A DNA stretch of 64,000 bases from Lepidonotus clava (Eukaryota > Annelida > Polychaeta > Phyllodocida > Polynoidae), in contig OW387139.1 of assembly GCA_936440205.1 (NCBI GenBank), positions 24,020,378 to 24,084,377 of the forward strand, in the 5' to 3' direction. Within the stretch, counting starts at the first letter, position 1. Every line of letters begins with the position of its first letter. Below, piece after piece: positions 24,251 to 37,012 of the stretch. Made by a program: the position numbers and the translations under genes. The notes under the pieces were generated by a model. That model saw only the letters and a program-made list of their open reading frames with translations. It was not told the origin of the DNA and made no database searches.

Positions 24251-27200
24251 ATTTCCACATGATGGAGCTGTTTATGCAATATGGATAATCAAACAGAAAA
24301 ATAAATGGTCATTGGCGAAATAGAAAATTGGACTGCAGCAGTGCATTACATTGTAGAATTTGTGAAATCGCAAGGGACAAAAAACTTTTCGATGAGACTT
24401 TAATGTGACCCATAAAACCATATTACTATTCAATGTAAATCCCTTAATGGATAAATTTAGGTTTCTGCAATGGTAGAACACACGTGGTGTTATGACACCA
24501 ACCATGGATAAAATGTCATTTGGTGTTGAGGGGGTGGTGGACCAGACAATAACCCCCACAGGTGTAACAAAGCACTTAGTCACAGAGACAGTCCACTGGG
24601 ACCCATGGGCCTTAGAGCAGAACGACACCTCTGAATGACACTCACAGTGGTAATCATAACTTGTCCTTCACTCATAAAACACAGATAGTGGATTACGCCG
24701 TTAGGGAGGTGTTATCTTTGTTTACCTGGATTGAATGTTTCAAAACCCGTGTTATACGTGTTGCAGACAATTACTTGACATAATCCATTGTCCCGTGGCA
24801 TATCGCATGGTGGGGACAGATTTGGACGGATCCAACCGTCCATCCCTGACCTTTGCCTACCAAAGGGACGGCTGTCGCACTCCTTACTTTGGCAGCGGTG
24901 CACATGTTTACAGAAGGGAAATGTCATCTCTATAAGGTGGGATGCTCCATCGCAAGGTCAGCACGAGATATTTCCCCACCTCTGATCATCAGCCAATTGA
25001 AATTATATTGTTTGTCCGGGGATCACAAGGTAAACGATATGAACATTATATTATCATAATATTATTTTTTAAGTGTTTTCAAATGTGTTTTCATTTCAAG
25101 GGGAACAGCAAATAGCACACAATGTAATGCATGCGTTGTGCACATTCTTTGAACAACTCCGACCGCACTTTCAGTCCACCAAAATGCACCAGCAAACCTT
25201 ACATAAGGAGGCCATGTTAAATTTCTCACGGCAGTCGATGGCGAGGTACGTCTTTAAAACGACCGGTTTGTTCAGAGATACCTGCACTCAAGTAAAAGTG
25301 GTCAATATGTGGTGCCTTTGATGATAAAAGACCCCCTAATTATCTGCCAAAACACAGACAGACATATGAGGCATGACTATCCCACTCCACGCACTTTTTA
25401 TTGCTCTCCAACTAAAAGGGGTATCGGTCTCTATGCCAATGTACTTAAAACTTGGCTTCAAAAACCATGAGGTGCGTGGTACCATATGGAAATGGCCTTG
25501 TCAAATTTCACTGATCAATGCAGGCAAAAGAGTACACATGCATTGGTCTAGATTAATATGCTTTGAACATAATGAAAACCTAGAATCACCCCCTAATCGA
25601 CATTTGGATTATAACTATATATGTACGTTTAGAGAGGATTTGGAAACGCAGAGTACAGTTACATAATTCAATATAAATTCTGGCATATATAGGAAGAGTA
25701 CCTACTTTATCCCTATGTACAGTTGAATTAAATAACGGATGCAGCAGCCTCTTTACTACTATAGTGGTAATATGATCATAGCATGTATTTGTAGTCACAG
25801 ATTTCAGTCCACGGTGTCTGTGTGTTTGCGCCATGCCCCACCCCAGCCCACGTTACGTCACCCAGGTGGGTTGAGTGCATCTCTTTGTTCTCAGGTGTCT
25901 CCTCACCTGGCCACATTCGCACCAACAGATCCACACATCACTGTTCAGCCTCCGAAACTCAGAAATAGAACATTCAGGCCTAGCAAAGGCCTAGAATATT
26001 TTGCTTTTTGCCTAGAAATGCTATACATTTTAACGTAAGAACTCATTTTCCTATCCGACACTAAATATGTTACCATAAAGAAATCTCCATCTGTAGTCAT
26101 AATATTATTATCGTGAATACTTGTAGTACAAACAAGAAGAGCAGGCATTGAAATAAAGGGCTCGACAATGAAGCAATCTAAACTTTGAGGCATGCCTCAC
26201 AGAAATTGGGTCGGTCGGTTAGGTCTGGGCGCAGCAGTCGGCAGTGACATTATCTTTGTTGTTTATAAACACATTGGGCCAATGATGGCTAGCTATCTGG
26301 AGACAGCCCAGACCCAGCCTGGGAAGTATACACGGCTGCATGGGGTAGGCCTTCGGCCATCTCATCCCTGTATTGTATCGTTATATACACGGTTATAGAA
26401 TGTCACAATCAAACACAACTTTTCATTGTAAGCATAACCGGTTAAAAACAACAACAAAAAGTTATCAATATTCTTTTCACTTTCATCTAATATCTCATTT
26501 ATCGTAGCTAGATAAAGATAAGCAGAATAAATAGTGTTTTGTTCACTGTAGTTTAAAAACACATCAAACCATTCAAATTACAAAAGTTCACCCGAAAAAA
26601 AAGTTAAACCTCGAGTCAAGAACTTTTTGTCATAAGGCAATGGTCCCACAGAAAATCAATATTGAAGAGATCCTAAATGTCAGTTCGATATCATCAATGT
26701 TATGTGCAGACCTGATCTTAATCAACAGATACCCAGCAGAGTGCCATTGTGGCCGGACAGACCATACTCTATCGGGATCTAGCCCCGACCACACCTTCCC
26801 CCATTTTACCGACTGTCTCACGTCACTACCCAACTTCCTCACGCCATTTCCAGGAAGTTCCTTATCTCGCGGCCCACGCTATTTCTGGCCCATTTCCTGG
26901 CCACCAACTGCTACGTCCTGCTGCAATTTATCAATTACCAGGGAACTACGTCCTCACGTTTCGCGTCCTATGAGGGCCATTTTTTTGTAACCAAAACCAG
27001 TTGGCATCGATATATCCAACCTGAAAGCAAGTCGTGTAATTGTAACTGAATTGCAATTAATAAAAAGTTCATGAATCAGTGACGTCACTATACTCAAATA
27101 ACATGTTCTTAAAAACGTTTGGTTCGGAGACAGGTCGGATCAGGTAGGCAGGGAGTCTCTGACCCCGTGCGTGACGTGGGGGCAGCAGGCCATCTACAGG

Positions 27201-27950
27201 TGGTCACCTTCTCACCTGTGTGCTCAGGTAACAGAAGGCAGGGCTCACCAGGGATGCCATTAGTGAGGGCCAGTGCCAGATGACCGCTGGTCAGTGCAGG
27301 AAACAACTATCTCAGTCCAGCTGGGTCCTCCTTGGAGACCCTGCTTTCCAAGCCGTTAACTACCTCAACTTCATGGGGATGACTCAAACTTCTTCAATTT
27401 CCATAGTCATGGGCATTGGCGATTACAGCGAAAATTCAAACCTTTTTGATGTACTCGTTTTAGTATTTTGTATTTGAATTGAACAGCCATTATTAAGATC
27501 ATTGTATCTCATAACTGCAACCTCGATTTGCATAAAGAACTTAAAGGTAATTAATGGTTTACGATGTATTATAAGAACTTAATAAAGTTATGAATAAGCA
27601 TTGTTTAAATACAAATCATCTCTTTCTGTATTTTTCAAACAATCAATACCGCCTAAAAATGTGTTCTGGCTTAATGTCCGCTCTGAACTTTAACCCATAT
27701 CTTTTTTTTTTATCTCTGGTAAAGTGGCTGCAATAATAGTGCAACCGTAGCCCCGGGCCATTTTTTCCTCCAGTTTCAGGAATTCTATTTACATTCGCCT
27801 CGCGCAACGTAATCTTCCTCCCAAAAAATTAATTGAATTATTAAGGCTGCTTTATTATTACTTCATCGTTTTTTCGCCTCGCTGGCTTTGAGGGCGGAGG
27901 AAGGAGGAACGGCTGAAGATGTTCCCAGGCAGGCAGTGAGATATTTCCTT
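24251..27950. other. Noncoding stretch with scattered short open frames
   Basis: Several 65-118-codon open frames overlap on both strands between 24270 and 26990 in DNA that is not especially GC-rich. One plus-strand frame follows an acceptor-like TTTCATTTCAAG near 25100, but no donor or homologous domain was found. I leave it unassigned. E-box-like CAGGTG/CACCTG motifs occur near 27197-27230. Confidence 0.35.
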
Positions 27951-27957
27951 GGCAGCA

Positions 27958-27978
27958 GTTAGGCTCGTTGAGCCTAAC
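27958..27978. repeat. Perfect 9-bp hairpin
   Basis: GTTAGGCTC and GAGCCTAAC flank a three-base GTT loop, giving a perfect short stem. It stands alone, without a T run, in a GC-moderate segment. The role is unknown and it may be chance. Confidence 0.5.
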
Positions 27979-30900
27979 GAGTTGGCAGGTGAAGCGATTG
28001 CTAGAGACTTCCATCCAGGAGCATTGGCACCTGGAGAGGGTGCGTGGCTTGCCTCATCAGGGCCCCACCTGGCGGACAAACCAAGTGAGTGCTCACCTCA
28101 GTAGGAGGCTCCCTAATTAACTAGGACGGTGAGCTGCTCCAGGGTTGGAAATACCGGACTGGTTTTGTAGGAACGCTTAATAGGGTCTCATTCACGTATT
28201 CGGCTCTCAACTTTTCTGGTATTCCTAAAAACTGTATTGACAGTTAATGTTTTGTCTATGAATTTTGTTTGTTTTCAGAGACGTTACCACAAAATAAAGT
28301 ATCTTTTACCGAAATTCTGGGGCGTAAAATAAAACACTTATTCCTACTGCTTCGTGTCTAGAATACTCAGGAGGTAGACGTGTCTCTTTGGCCTTTCATT
28401 ACTACTCGGGCGGGTGCCTTTGTATCCGAACTTACCGATGTCTGAGGTGGATGGAACTTATGTCTCTGGTGGTGAAATCAAGAGGAGCTGACGAGCAGCT
28501 CAACCCCGACCACTCCCATCCCAAGCCCCGCGCTCATTGTGAATCTGCGAGTGGCTCCACCGAAATGACACCCACTAATGCACCCAGCCGGCCTATCTGG
28601 GTGTGATTCTTAATGTCGGCCCACGCCATCAAAAGCCCCGACTTAGCAAAAGGATGCCACCAATCAAAGCCGGGGCGTGTAATCCTCAAAAAAGCCACTC
28701 ATCGTCCTCCCATGCCACACCCCTGTAGCCTGCATGCGTGTGAGAAGGCTCTGTTCTAGATGTCCTTAGGGGAGGGGAGGCAATAGGGCTACTGCCGCTG
28801 GAGGAGGTACATTAATGACCTGCGCCGTGGAGACTGCTGGGAGTGGCTTCCCAAAACTCTGTACAAGAGAGCATTTGCCAGCTGAGTATTCTAAAGGTAC
28901 TTAGCCGTGTCAAAACACACTGACTGCCATCAAGACCCTTTTACACAGGGCCGCCACTTTACTGCAGAAGGCAGCTATAACACACAGTTACACGTTTCCG
29001 TCAGATTACATAAATATAGAATGGAAAACACATAGGTCTATCGTCCTTAACAGTACCGCAGATCGCCAGTCTTACTGTATATAGAAAAAGGTCGTGTTGC
29101 AAATGCAGAGAGTCATTACAGGTTTCACATCTGGAAATAACTGCATGTTGCATAATTGGATATTAAATATCATGCATTGTGTATTTCCGAATACATGTTT
29201 GTATAGATTTGACATTTATGTGAGTATACATGCATTAAAATGCATACAGATGCAACAGCAGGATTGATGAGTCACGTGTTTTGGGGGCAATGGCCTATAG
29301 GTACTCGCTCTATGCGGGTAAAGTATTGACACGCTAACGACGTGTCCAAGGAGTATTACAAGTCCCAACAGCAGGGCGGTTACGTTACCCCTAGGGTGTG
29401 GTACACATAGGAGGCCCTGTTGTCGCCGTCCTTGTCCAAGTTGGGTATTGGTTTTAGCGGGCAGAAGGGGACTGGTAGTGGGTTGACAACTTTTGTTTGG
29501 GCTGGTGTGGAACAAGCTCCGGGGGAGGCGGCGGGCTGACGGCCATGTTTGACAACTCCCCACACACCCCATGCCGCCCGCCTGATTCCTCCTGACAGCC
29601 TCCAGGGTTTGGGATCTCCCACGTCTTCATGGTACCAGTCAGCCTACCGTGGAGGCGCTGGGTTGTAGTGGTGGGCTAGGCGGCTCTAGGGCTAGATAAG
29701 GTGGCCAACGGCCAGGCGTCTGTACTATGTCTCCTACCGAGTCTAGAGCATCGACTCGACATGGACTGACTCAAGAAGGGGTTACTCTCAAGCCCTTTTC
29801 ACATCTAAATGATTGCTCACACTGGTAGAACTTCATACTTCTGCTGAGTACACTGCTACTCAAGGCTTTTTTTTCTGAGGAAGGACTAACATGCATAGGG
29901 TACCTGTCAGGGGTACCTGGCTGGATGAAAAGCGAGGTTATGGAGCTGGAACACTGTACTTATTCATAACCATATATCATTCTATATGGATTAGCTAATA
30001 GAAATAGCGGTGGTTATCTGATTTTTAGTCTGGCTGTGTTATATAGTAAAGTTATGAGAAAATGCAAGCAAAAGAAAGCGACGGTGATTCCTTCTGCGAT
30101 TAAATGATGGTGGCGTTGATAGGGAAAATATTACATGTACACACGGAACATTTGCTTACAGATGTTTGAATATATCAGACTTTGCTAACGAGTTAGTTTC
30201 ATGCTACGTTATAATACATGCCTACTGACGAATTGGAGCAGAGGTGGTGCTTCCTAACAACTGGGAATAGGATGGGGATATTCTTTTGACACTAACACTT
30301 GCCCTGGCTCGTCCAGAGACATCTGCCCCGTGAGAAAGTTTGACACGTTGTCTATTCCATGCATTTCTTGTTCATGGAGACATAGAAACAAGTGGTAGGA
30401 AGAACATTATTCACAATTTTGGTGTAATCACTCAACAGGGAATTGGCGTTCCGTAATCGAATGTACCGTACACTGTACCCCCTCGCTCACACTCGTAAAT
30501 ATATAATGAAATATTAGCCCGCATAAGAGTTAACTGCATATCAATACGTAAAAGGCAACGAGACATGGATATATCCATGTACATTCAATCCGTCATATCC
30601 TTTCCCTGAGAACATGTTATCATTATATCCTGTGAAATTCGCCTGATAAGAATGCCAGCGGCCATTAGCAGCCAGTCGCTTTGTCGGGGAATCAGATCAA
30701 TGCCCCACCAGACTAATTCTGGCCGACTACATGTCAAAAATGCCTATTTGTATAAGGCCAAGTGCCCGCGTTGGGTGACATCTTCCTGTCAAAGGGCGTA
30801 GCTCGTCGATGGGCAAGGAAGTGTTCATGGCGACATGCGATCCCTACATGTCGGTGAAATGTGCGACAAACTCTCAGTTTCCCTGGGTCCCATCGAAAGG

Positions 30901-31248
30901 CAATCGGCGATGGCCGGTCGCGGGCTACAATGGGCGCGATCTACAATTTCTCCAACATGCTCGATATCTGATGGCGTCTAACCCCCTTAATCCGAACCTG
31001 ATATATACACGGTGATAAGGCGGTGATAAGGGCGGGCAGCGGCGACACCAGCACGTCGCCAGCTGACACTGCGGCCCATTGAGTCCGTCAGGAACCCTGA
31101 GCCTGGGCCCCAAAACATGTCACTGGTGGCTTAGACCTTCATGTAAAGTGAAAACATGACGGCCATGGGACACTGCTGACATGACCCTGCAGGGTTAGAG
31201 GGTCATTGGCCTGTATGTATGCACCTGTACAAGACACTCTTTCCATAG
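27979..31248. other. Noncoding stretch
   Basis: No gene is recognised. Mixed composition, AT-rich between about 28980 and 30780, with a GC-richer segment from 29370 to 29700. Two GATAAG motifs lie near 31013 and 31023 in a short direct duplication. Confidence 0.4.
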
Positions 31249-31272
31249 GTGGGCGCTACAGTCACCGAGCAG
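31249..31272 (+). CDS. Candidate 24-nt microexon (weak)
   Basis: A pyrimidine-rich stretch ending TTTCCATAG precedes 24 bases, followed by a perfect GTGAGT donor after CAG. The in-frame reading is VGATVTEQ, and the other two frames are also open because the segment is so short. Microexons of this size exist in neural and adhesion genes, but chance pairing of splice-like motifs is common in 64 kb. No neighbouring exon was found to set the phase. Confidence 0.15.
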
Positions 31273-32922
31273 GTGAGTGGTGTTTTAAGGTAACCAGAAT
31301 GATAAAACTGATCAAATATAAGCTTTGAATACATACATATATATTATACCAACACATATCACATGTCATTAGGGCCAACTTGCTTTGCCTATTCAAAAAT
31401 AACCAGGTCTACTAACAAAAGAGCCACGGTCATTTAAGACATCCAATTTAGAGTTAGAGGTTCAACTTTGTATTTCACATTATCTGATTCCCTCTCGTTT
31501 TTGACTCCAAAACAATTACTGGCCATTTCAGGGTTCTTCGTGGTTTCTTTTATTGCCATGGGAAGGAAACACCTAGAGATATCCGACCTGTTGCGAATAT
31601 TAATTGACGAGTATTTCCCTGGGTACGGTAGCCCAGTGGCGGTACCAGCTGCTGCCTCCCGAGGAGGAGGGGTGGGCAGGGAGGGGGATGGGAGCTGCTG
31701 CCACAAATAGTGAGCGACAGTTTAATGCGAGGATGGGTTTTTAGGTTGGCGGCGGCGCGCCTCCCATCTGGGTCCCCGAGGACTTAGTGTCGGGTCGACA
31801 ATGTGCGGATTTGGTCATCAGTGGGCAGAGGACACTGAGACAATAGGGCGGTGAGGCTGGGGTAGTCCTGGAGTCAGGGCTGGTGCTTTTTACCTGGGTC
31901 TCTGCTCCCTCCTTGATGTGTCCGGCGGGCTGCTCACCTTACCTAATTAGGACGGGGGCCGACCCCCCTAAGCCTCCCCATGTACCCGTCTTTGTCACCT
32001 GTAAGGTGCACTATGGACCGATCTGTGGGCAGGTAAGTGTGCGGCGTGGGCGGCCAAAAGGGGCCTACCACCGCCCCCTGCGGGGTACAGGGGGCGAGGC
32101 GGGGATCTTACCCCCTACTGCTAGGTTCAGGTAACCACCAAGTGCCCTTTTGTCAGCTACGGCTGATAATGGGCAGAGTGATGGAGGTGGGGGAGGGGAA
32201 GGTAGGACTGCTATGAAGGTCTAATGGCGGACATCACTGCTCGAGGTAACCATGACAGCAGGCGGTATGAGGCCGGCGCTGGGGCGGTTCCCTATTCAAT
32301 GATATCATTGTAGGAAGGGCCTCGAATATCTAGACGAAGCGGTGGAAGCTTACTAGTTAATCCCTTGTCAAAGCATAATCCCCAGACCCCCCTACTCCTA
32401 CCGACGACGCCCACCCGTCCTCCTCGGCGCGCTCATCTCTCAGTGTCAACCACACTCCCTCATCACATCGAACACACCACCTCCTGCAGCCATTTAGCAA
32501 CAGAAAACATTGGCCCAACATCAAAAGCAGACTGGCTAATTTGTTCACATCAAAGGGCTGGCTGGCCGGGGGCCGTTTTATGTCTGAACCTTGTCACTTG
32601 TCCTGTTTCGGGTTGGGCGTGCCTTTTACATCAGGCTCCATATTAACGCTTACTCTGGGAGATGGGTATTACTCCTGCTCACAGCTGTCCACCATTATCT
32701 GTCTGTATAAACAAGCGGCCAATAGGATAATCAATTTTAGGGGGGTGAGGGTCCAGAAACGAGAGATATTGATGCATTATTTCAAAGTCGTTACAGGTCT
32801 AGAAGTATGCACGATACGTGTTGTGAGCACTAAGGAAATGGGCAATTACTTACCCAGTCTTTATCGTTTTGTTATGTATGATTATCCATATGAACAAAAG
32901 CAATGAGGGGAGTAGTACTTAC
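31273..32922. other. Noncoding with GC island
   Basis: Presumed intron or flank of the exon that follows on the minus strand. A GC-rich island spans about 31620-32290. A perfect CAG/GTAAGT donor-like site at 32030-32038 has a possible acceptor at 31950, but the 82-base segment between them is unconvincing as an exon. Confidence 0.4.
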
Positions 32923-32986
32923 CGAGCGCTTTAGTTTTCTTGGTTACCGACGCAGTCAGCTTAGCCTGTGCTTCTAACTGCTTCTC
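32923..32986 (-). CDS. Internal exon of an unidentified host gene
   Basis: On the minus strand a TTACTATTACCTTACAG acceptor precedes 64 bases that end at a GTAAGT donor. Only one of three frames is open: it starts with a whole codon, reads EKQLEAQAKL...SVTKKTKAL, and leaves one G of the next codon. The peptide is rich in K, E, Q and L, with a heptad-like start, suggesting a charged helix or the start of a coiled coil followed by a basic KKTK patch. I do not recognise the protein. The 64-nt length means the introns on either side have different phases. No partner exon is certain; a 35-nt candidate at 45450-45484 on the same strand could precede it in a compatible phase. If real, the gene runs right to left through this window with introns of at least many kilobases. 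Confidence 0.6.
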
Positions 32987-33618
32987 CTGTAAGGTAATAG
33001 TAATAAAGCATGAGTTTATACATGAATTTTCTTTTCATAGGCAATGGTTTGTGAAAATATTTTTAATAAAATTATGAAAACATTGAAATCAAGTATACCT
33101 AATTTTTATTGTGACAAAATGCCGGGTATTTGAATACGTCATCCATCCACATTTGAAAACAATAAAACCCTAATGGCCGCTGCACATTGTAAACACATCA
33201 TCCGGGGGCATTAGGCGTACTAATAGGAATCACGCCAGGAAAGCTTTCATCTGATCCTAGAATCCAAGGAACGAGAAGATGATCCTGTTGTGAACCGGGG
33301 GATTCGACTCTCCTGAAACACTCTAAGCCTTTGAGTATAGAAAGTTAATTCACAGTGATCCGCGCATGGAGTGGGCCGGTGGGCCCTGCTCCCCGCCGTC
33401 GGGGGCCCGAGGCACTGCCCGCAGACACGCCATTCAAGGGGCTCCCAGGGTGGAAGGCAGCTCATATATCCAGTATAAGTGACAGGCTGAAGAACTGAAT
33501 GGCGTATGAAGAGAAAACTACTCCGTTGGGATCGTTTGGCTGTATGATTTCTTGTTGTTGCTTGTTGTTAATAGCGTGGTTGTTTGGCATATTCTAACCC
33601 CGAGCAGGCAGCTGATCT
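32987..33618. other. Noncoding, presumed intron
   Basis: Immediately upstream of the exon on the minus strand. The first 150 bases are AT-rich, followed by a short GC-rich island at 33340-33470. No feature was recognised. Confidence 0.45.
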
Positions 33619-33671
33619 CACCTGGAAATGAGGGAGCGTGGTAGGCAGGTGAGGGCAGGTGAGGGCAGGTG
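33619..33671. promoter_or_regulatory. Cluster of four CAGGTG E-boxes
   Basis: CACCTG at 33619-33624 and CAGGTG at 33646, 33656 and 33666 lie within 53 bases. The last three sit in a 10-bp tandem repeat, GAGGGCAGGT. CAGGTG is the core bound by Snail/ZEB zinc fingers and by some bHLH dimers. Clustering in a probable intron suggests a cis-regulatory element, though the tandem duplication alone could explain three of the four. Confidence 0.4.
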
Positions 33672-36600
33672 AGATGTAAAGTTGTGAAACAGATAATAAT
33701 TCCATCCTTGACCGTTGACATTGACCTCACCTCCCAGGTCACATGTTTTACTGTTAAACTCTCACATCAGATAATAATAAACTGAAGGTAAACGTATGGT
33801 CAAGATATCTCGGACGAAGAGACAGTGACCAGTGGTCAGTCTCCCGGACCCGGCGACCAGCCTGTCCAAGCCGGTAGCCTTCTCCGTACCGGGCACGTGC
33901 TGCCCTTTCCCGGCTCCAGCACCAGTTGTCTACCATGCTCCAGGGCGCCACTGCCGTCTCCTGTCCGTCCTCCTGCCTCCTTCTCCTCCTCAGCCTCGCC
34001 CCTCATCCCGATGCGACTACCACCAAACCGTTGTCTAAAATGTCTCTAATGTTTTCTGCCGGCCCGATGCCATTCGGCCACAGGCGCAGCTAAAAGCACC
34101 AGCCAATGCTCGGATCAGTCATCACCGGCCAATTTCTGCGCACTTTAATGGAGTTCATAAATGCCGGATTCTTGTGCGGGGGGCTGCGTGGCCCCCGTGG
34201 AAGCGGCCGAGCGGCCCGCTCGTGACGACCGCCGCTGACAGTCAACACCAAAACCTCCTTAGTCGCAGATACATTAGGCACTATAGCCGGCCCGCCGCCA
34301 CCGTCACGCCCGCCCTTCTATCATCCATCTACATCTATTACTTAAGACTCAACACATTATGGCTGTTAGCGGCTTTTAAGCGGGCTGTCTTGTCTTTGGT
34401 GCCTGCCCAGAAATAGGCACCCCTCCCCCTCCCGTCCCACCCCCAGCCGCCTATAGCGCCGGGCCGGAAGTGGGGCAGTCAATAGCGCTTTACGGCGCTC
34501 CAGCCCGCAAAAGGCGCTTAATCAGGACAAGCCCCTCCCCACTGCAATGTCTAAAATGTCTAAAGACATCGGCCGCCACTTGACTATATTGAACTGCCAA
34601 TGGGCCCCACCAAGGCCTGGGTTAGCATAGCGCCCCCTCTCTAGCCACCCTCCTAGGTCTATCAATGTGAGTAGTACTACTCTGTTTGTTTACAGAGCGG
34701 TCGGGTCTGGGGAGTAAGGCAACTATGTATAGGGGCTTTGGATATGAAACACTAAGATACTGTAAAATAAATGAATATGTGAAAATATAGGTATTGTAGA
34801 TATTTTCCTACGCCATGCACATAACATTAGGATACATTGTTCTAGTTAGATGTACATGAAGCCGAGATAAGGAAACAGTCATATGAGGACAATAGTTCAT
34901 AACAGCGTTAAATACTATGTCTACAGTTTATAGACATATTTGAATATAACTATATTCTGATTTGCTTCTTCATTTTCATATGTAGGCCTTAGTTTAAAAA
35001 AACACAACACAACTTCAGTGTTTATTACTACACAAGAAAAAGTACTATAACATTTCCAAGAGATTATCAAATTTAGGAAAATACAGAATCACTTTTCTTA
35101 TATAAAGTATTTGATTATTCTTCGGTAAATCTTGCTTTGTTTTCCGCAGTTTAATTTTTGCCAAGCCATCCCATCTAAAACCTATCTGCTGCTACTCCGT
35201 GACCTTTGGCGCGCTGTGGGCGAGGGACTCTAATCTGCTCGCACGGACCAGAATTAGGTCAGGGCGGTTTTATGGCTGAGGGTCTGAGAAATCTGCGGCT
35301 GGCGGGCGGTGGGTGGGCCCTCCGTCTCCGCCGAGGGAGGCGGCCAGCGCGGACCCCAGCCGGCCCCACCGGCCGGCCGCTAATGCATCTTCTGTGTTCC
35401 CGCCGCCTGGATGAAGGCCTGGAGGAGCGAAGGGCGGGCCGGGGGCTTGACGTGTCATCAGCCAGGCGCCCACCCACCCACCTCCCCTCACCTCCTTCTC
35501 CTGGGTCCCCCATCCCCCGGGCAGTCAGAGACAGCTGCAGCGTCATCGGCCTTCCTCCTGTGCAAGGCATGGGGCAGTGGCGTGTTGCTAAATGTTATGG
35601 TATATTTCTCATCTGGCAAACCGACTTTTTTTGCAAAAAACATATATATATGAACATGTACGGTTTTACACCATGGGGTTAAATAAACATTTCGGTTACA
35701 AATAAGGTATTGATGGGAAAAAGCGAGTAGTATAGCCAAGTCACAACGTTGGTAAAGCCTAGTTAAATCGACGAGGCTAATAATCATGTATGAGTAGCAA
35801 AGAAAATACGACTGGGTATGGGTTTTCTAACGTACAGAAATAGGTTCAAAACAAAGTCTTATAAATCGCATATATGACTCAAAGAACCCGGAAAAAGTAG
35901 CAAGATTATTTTGAGTGTGACTTATCGATAACAATGCCAGCTAAACATAGCTGCGTATATATGATAATGGAAGTATCCATGGTGTGGGCTCCTGGATGTA
36001 TCTCTAGAACAATTTGGCACCAGTGCAGACCAATACGATTACCTCTGTGTCACATCCCGTACTATCATAGGCATTCCGCGCCATGGCAACATACAGCAAC
36101 CGGAAGTCAGTTTTGGCAAGAATGCCTTTCATCCTTCCCCACTGTTCTTCTTAAGATATTTGCAAGTGTCTCTATGAATAGATCTTTTCAAATACTTTTT
36201 TTTCTAAGGTGGCCAAACCAACTCTGGACGCTTTGGCGTGAAGGCAAACATGGCATTTCCTTCTGATACCTTTCAAGTTCTTTATCCGAGAGGAAAATAA
36301 AAACATATAAAGCATTTATTTACATTTTCGGTGACCCCTTTCAGTGCCATGCAAATAGGGATAACTTGGAGGCAGGAATCTGTGAAGACAGAGGTGTTTG
36401 AGAGGTCTTGTTGAGAGCCATGCTTGGCACGTTCTGCATCCCACTTGTTATGTCAAACCATTCAAATAGTATCTGCCCGAATAGAACGACAGGTTCCTGT
36501 GAAAATATACTAAAATACGTCCCCATTTCTTTGAATGTTACTAGATTTTATATGCCATTACGGGCAATTTAAAACAGTAAACACCTCTACCGTAATAGCC

Positions 36601-36796
36601 CAACACGTGTACTTAGTGGCAGATATAACAAAGATGCTAAGATGTATCTGGCGGTCTAATGAAAGATGTCATATAAGAACAGGTAAGCCCCCACTTTTAA
36701 TGTCCCTCACCTAATATTAGTGGGGGCCATGTGCATGAGATCTTACTCATATAGAACGGCGAAACATCTCAGTTGAAATGGTGACAGAGAGAATAA
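33672..36796. other. Noncoding with GC islands
   Basis: Islands at about 33820-34540 and 35200-35590 carry open frames on both strands (up to 158 codons, 35206-35682 plus) explained by composition. The remainder is AT-rich. No domain, splice-supported exon or repeat family was recognised. Confidence 0.4.
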
Positions 36797-37012
36797 ATCA
36801 GGGTTCCCACAAATTTCAAGAAATCTTTTTCCATGACTTTTGAAGAACATTTACAATTTTCCAAGTGCTTTATTTTTAGGATCCCAAAAGCCAGCTTAAT
36901 GCAAACCTTTGGTGAGAAGTAATGCACAGGAATTTTAGAAAAATGCACACTTTACAGGCTGAAGAATAATAGCTGGAGAAGAATGAGTAAATTTCCATGA
37001 CCCCTGAAAACA
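36797..37012 (+). repeat. Probable dispersed repeat remnant
   Basis: The segment opens with CAGGGTTCCCACAAATTTCA and contains TTTCCATGACTTTT and later TTTCCATGACCCCTGAAAAC. Similar 'gggttcccac ... ttccatgac' sequences are, from memory, dispersed repeats in several animal genomes. No terminal repeats or target-site duplication were identified. It is weakly supported. Confidence 0.3.

Noticed and set aside
25073-25321. 82-codon plus-strand frame after an acceptor-like TTTCAAG
   Set aside because: No donor, no homologue recognised, and overlapping frames nearby are similar in quality.
31468-31710. 80-codon plus-strand frame with EISDLLRILIDEYFPG
   Set aside because: The middle looks protein-like, but the end is low-complexity, there is no domain and the donor is poor; it may instead be a conserved noncoding block.
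31951-32032. 82-nt plus-strand segment ending at a perfect CAG/GTAAGT
   Set aside because: Two frames are open, the translation is Pro-rich and unremarkable, and the acceptor CTAATTAG is poor.
35206-35682. 158-codon plus-strand frame with Arg/Gly/Pro-rich translation
   Set aside because: It lies in a GC island with overlapping open frames on the other strand; explained by lack of stop codons in GC-rich DNA.
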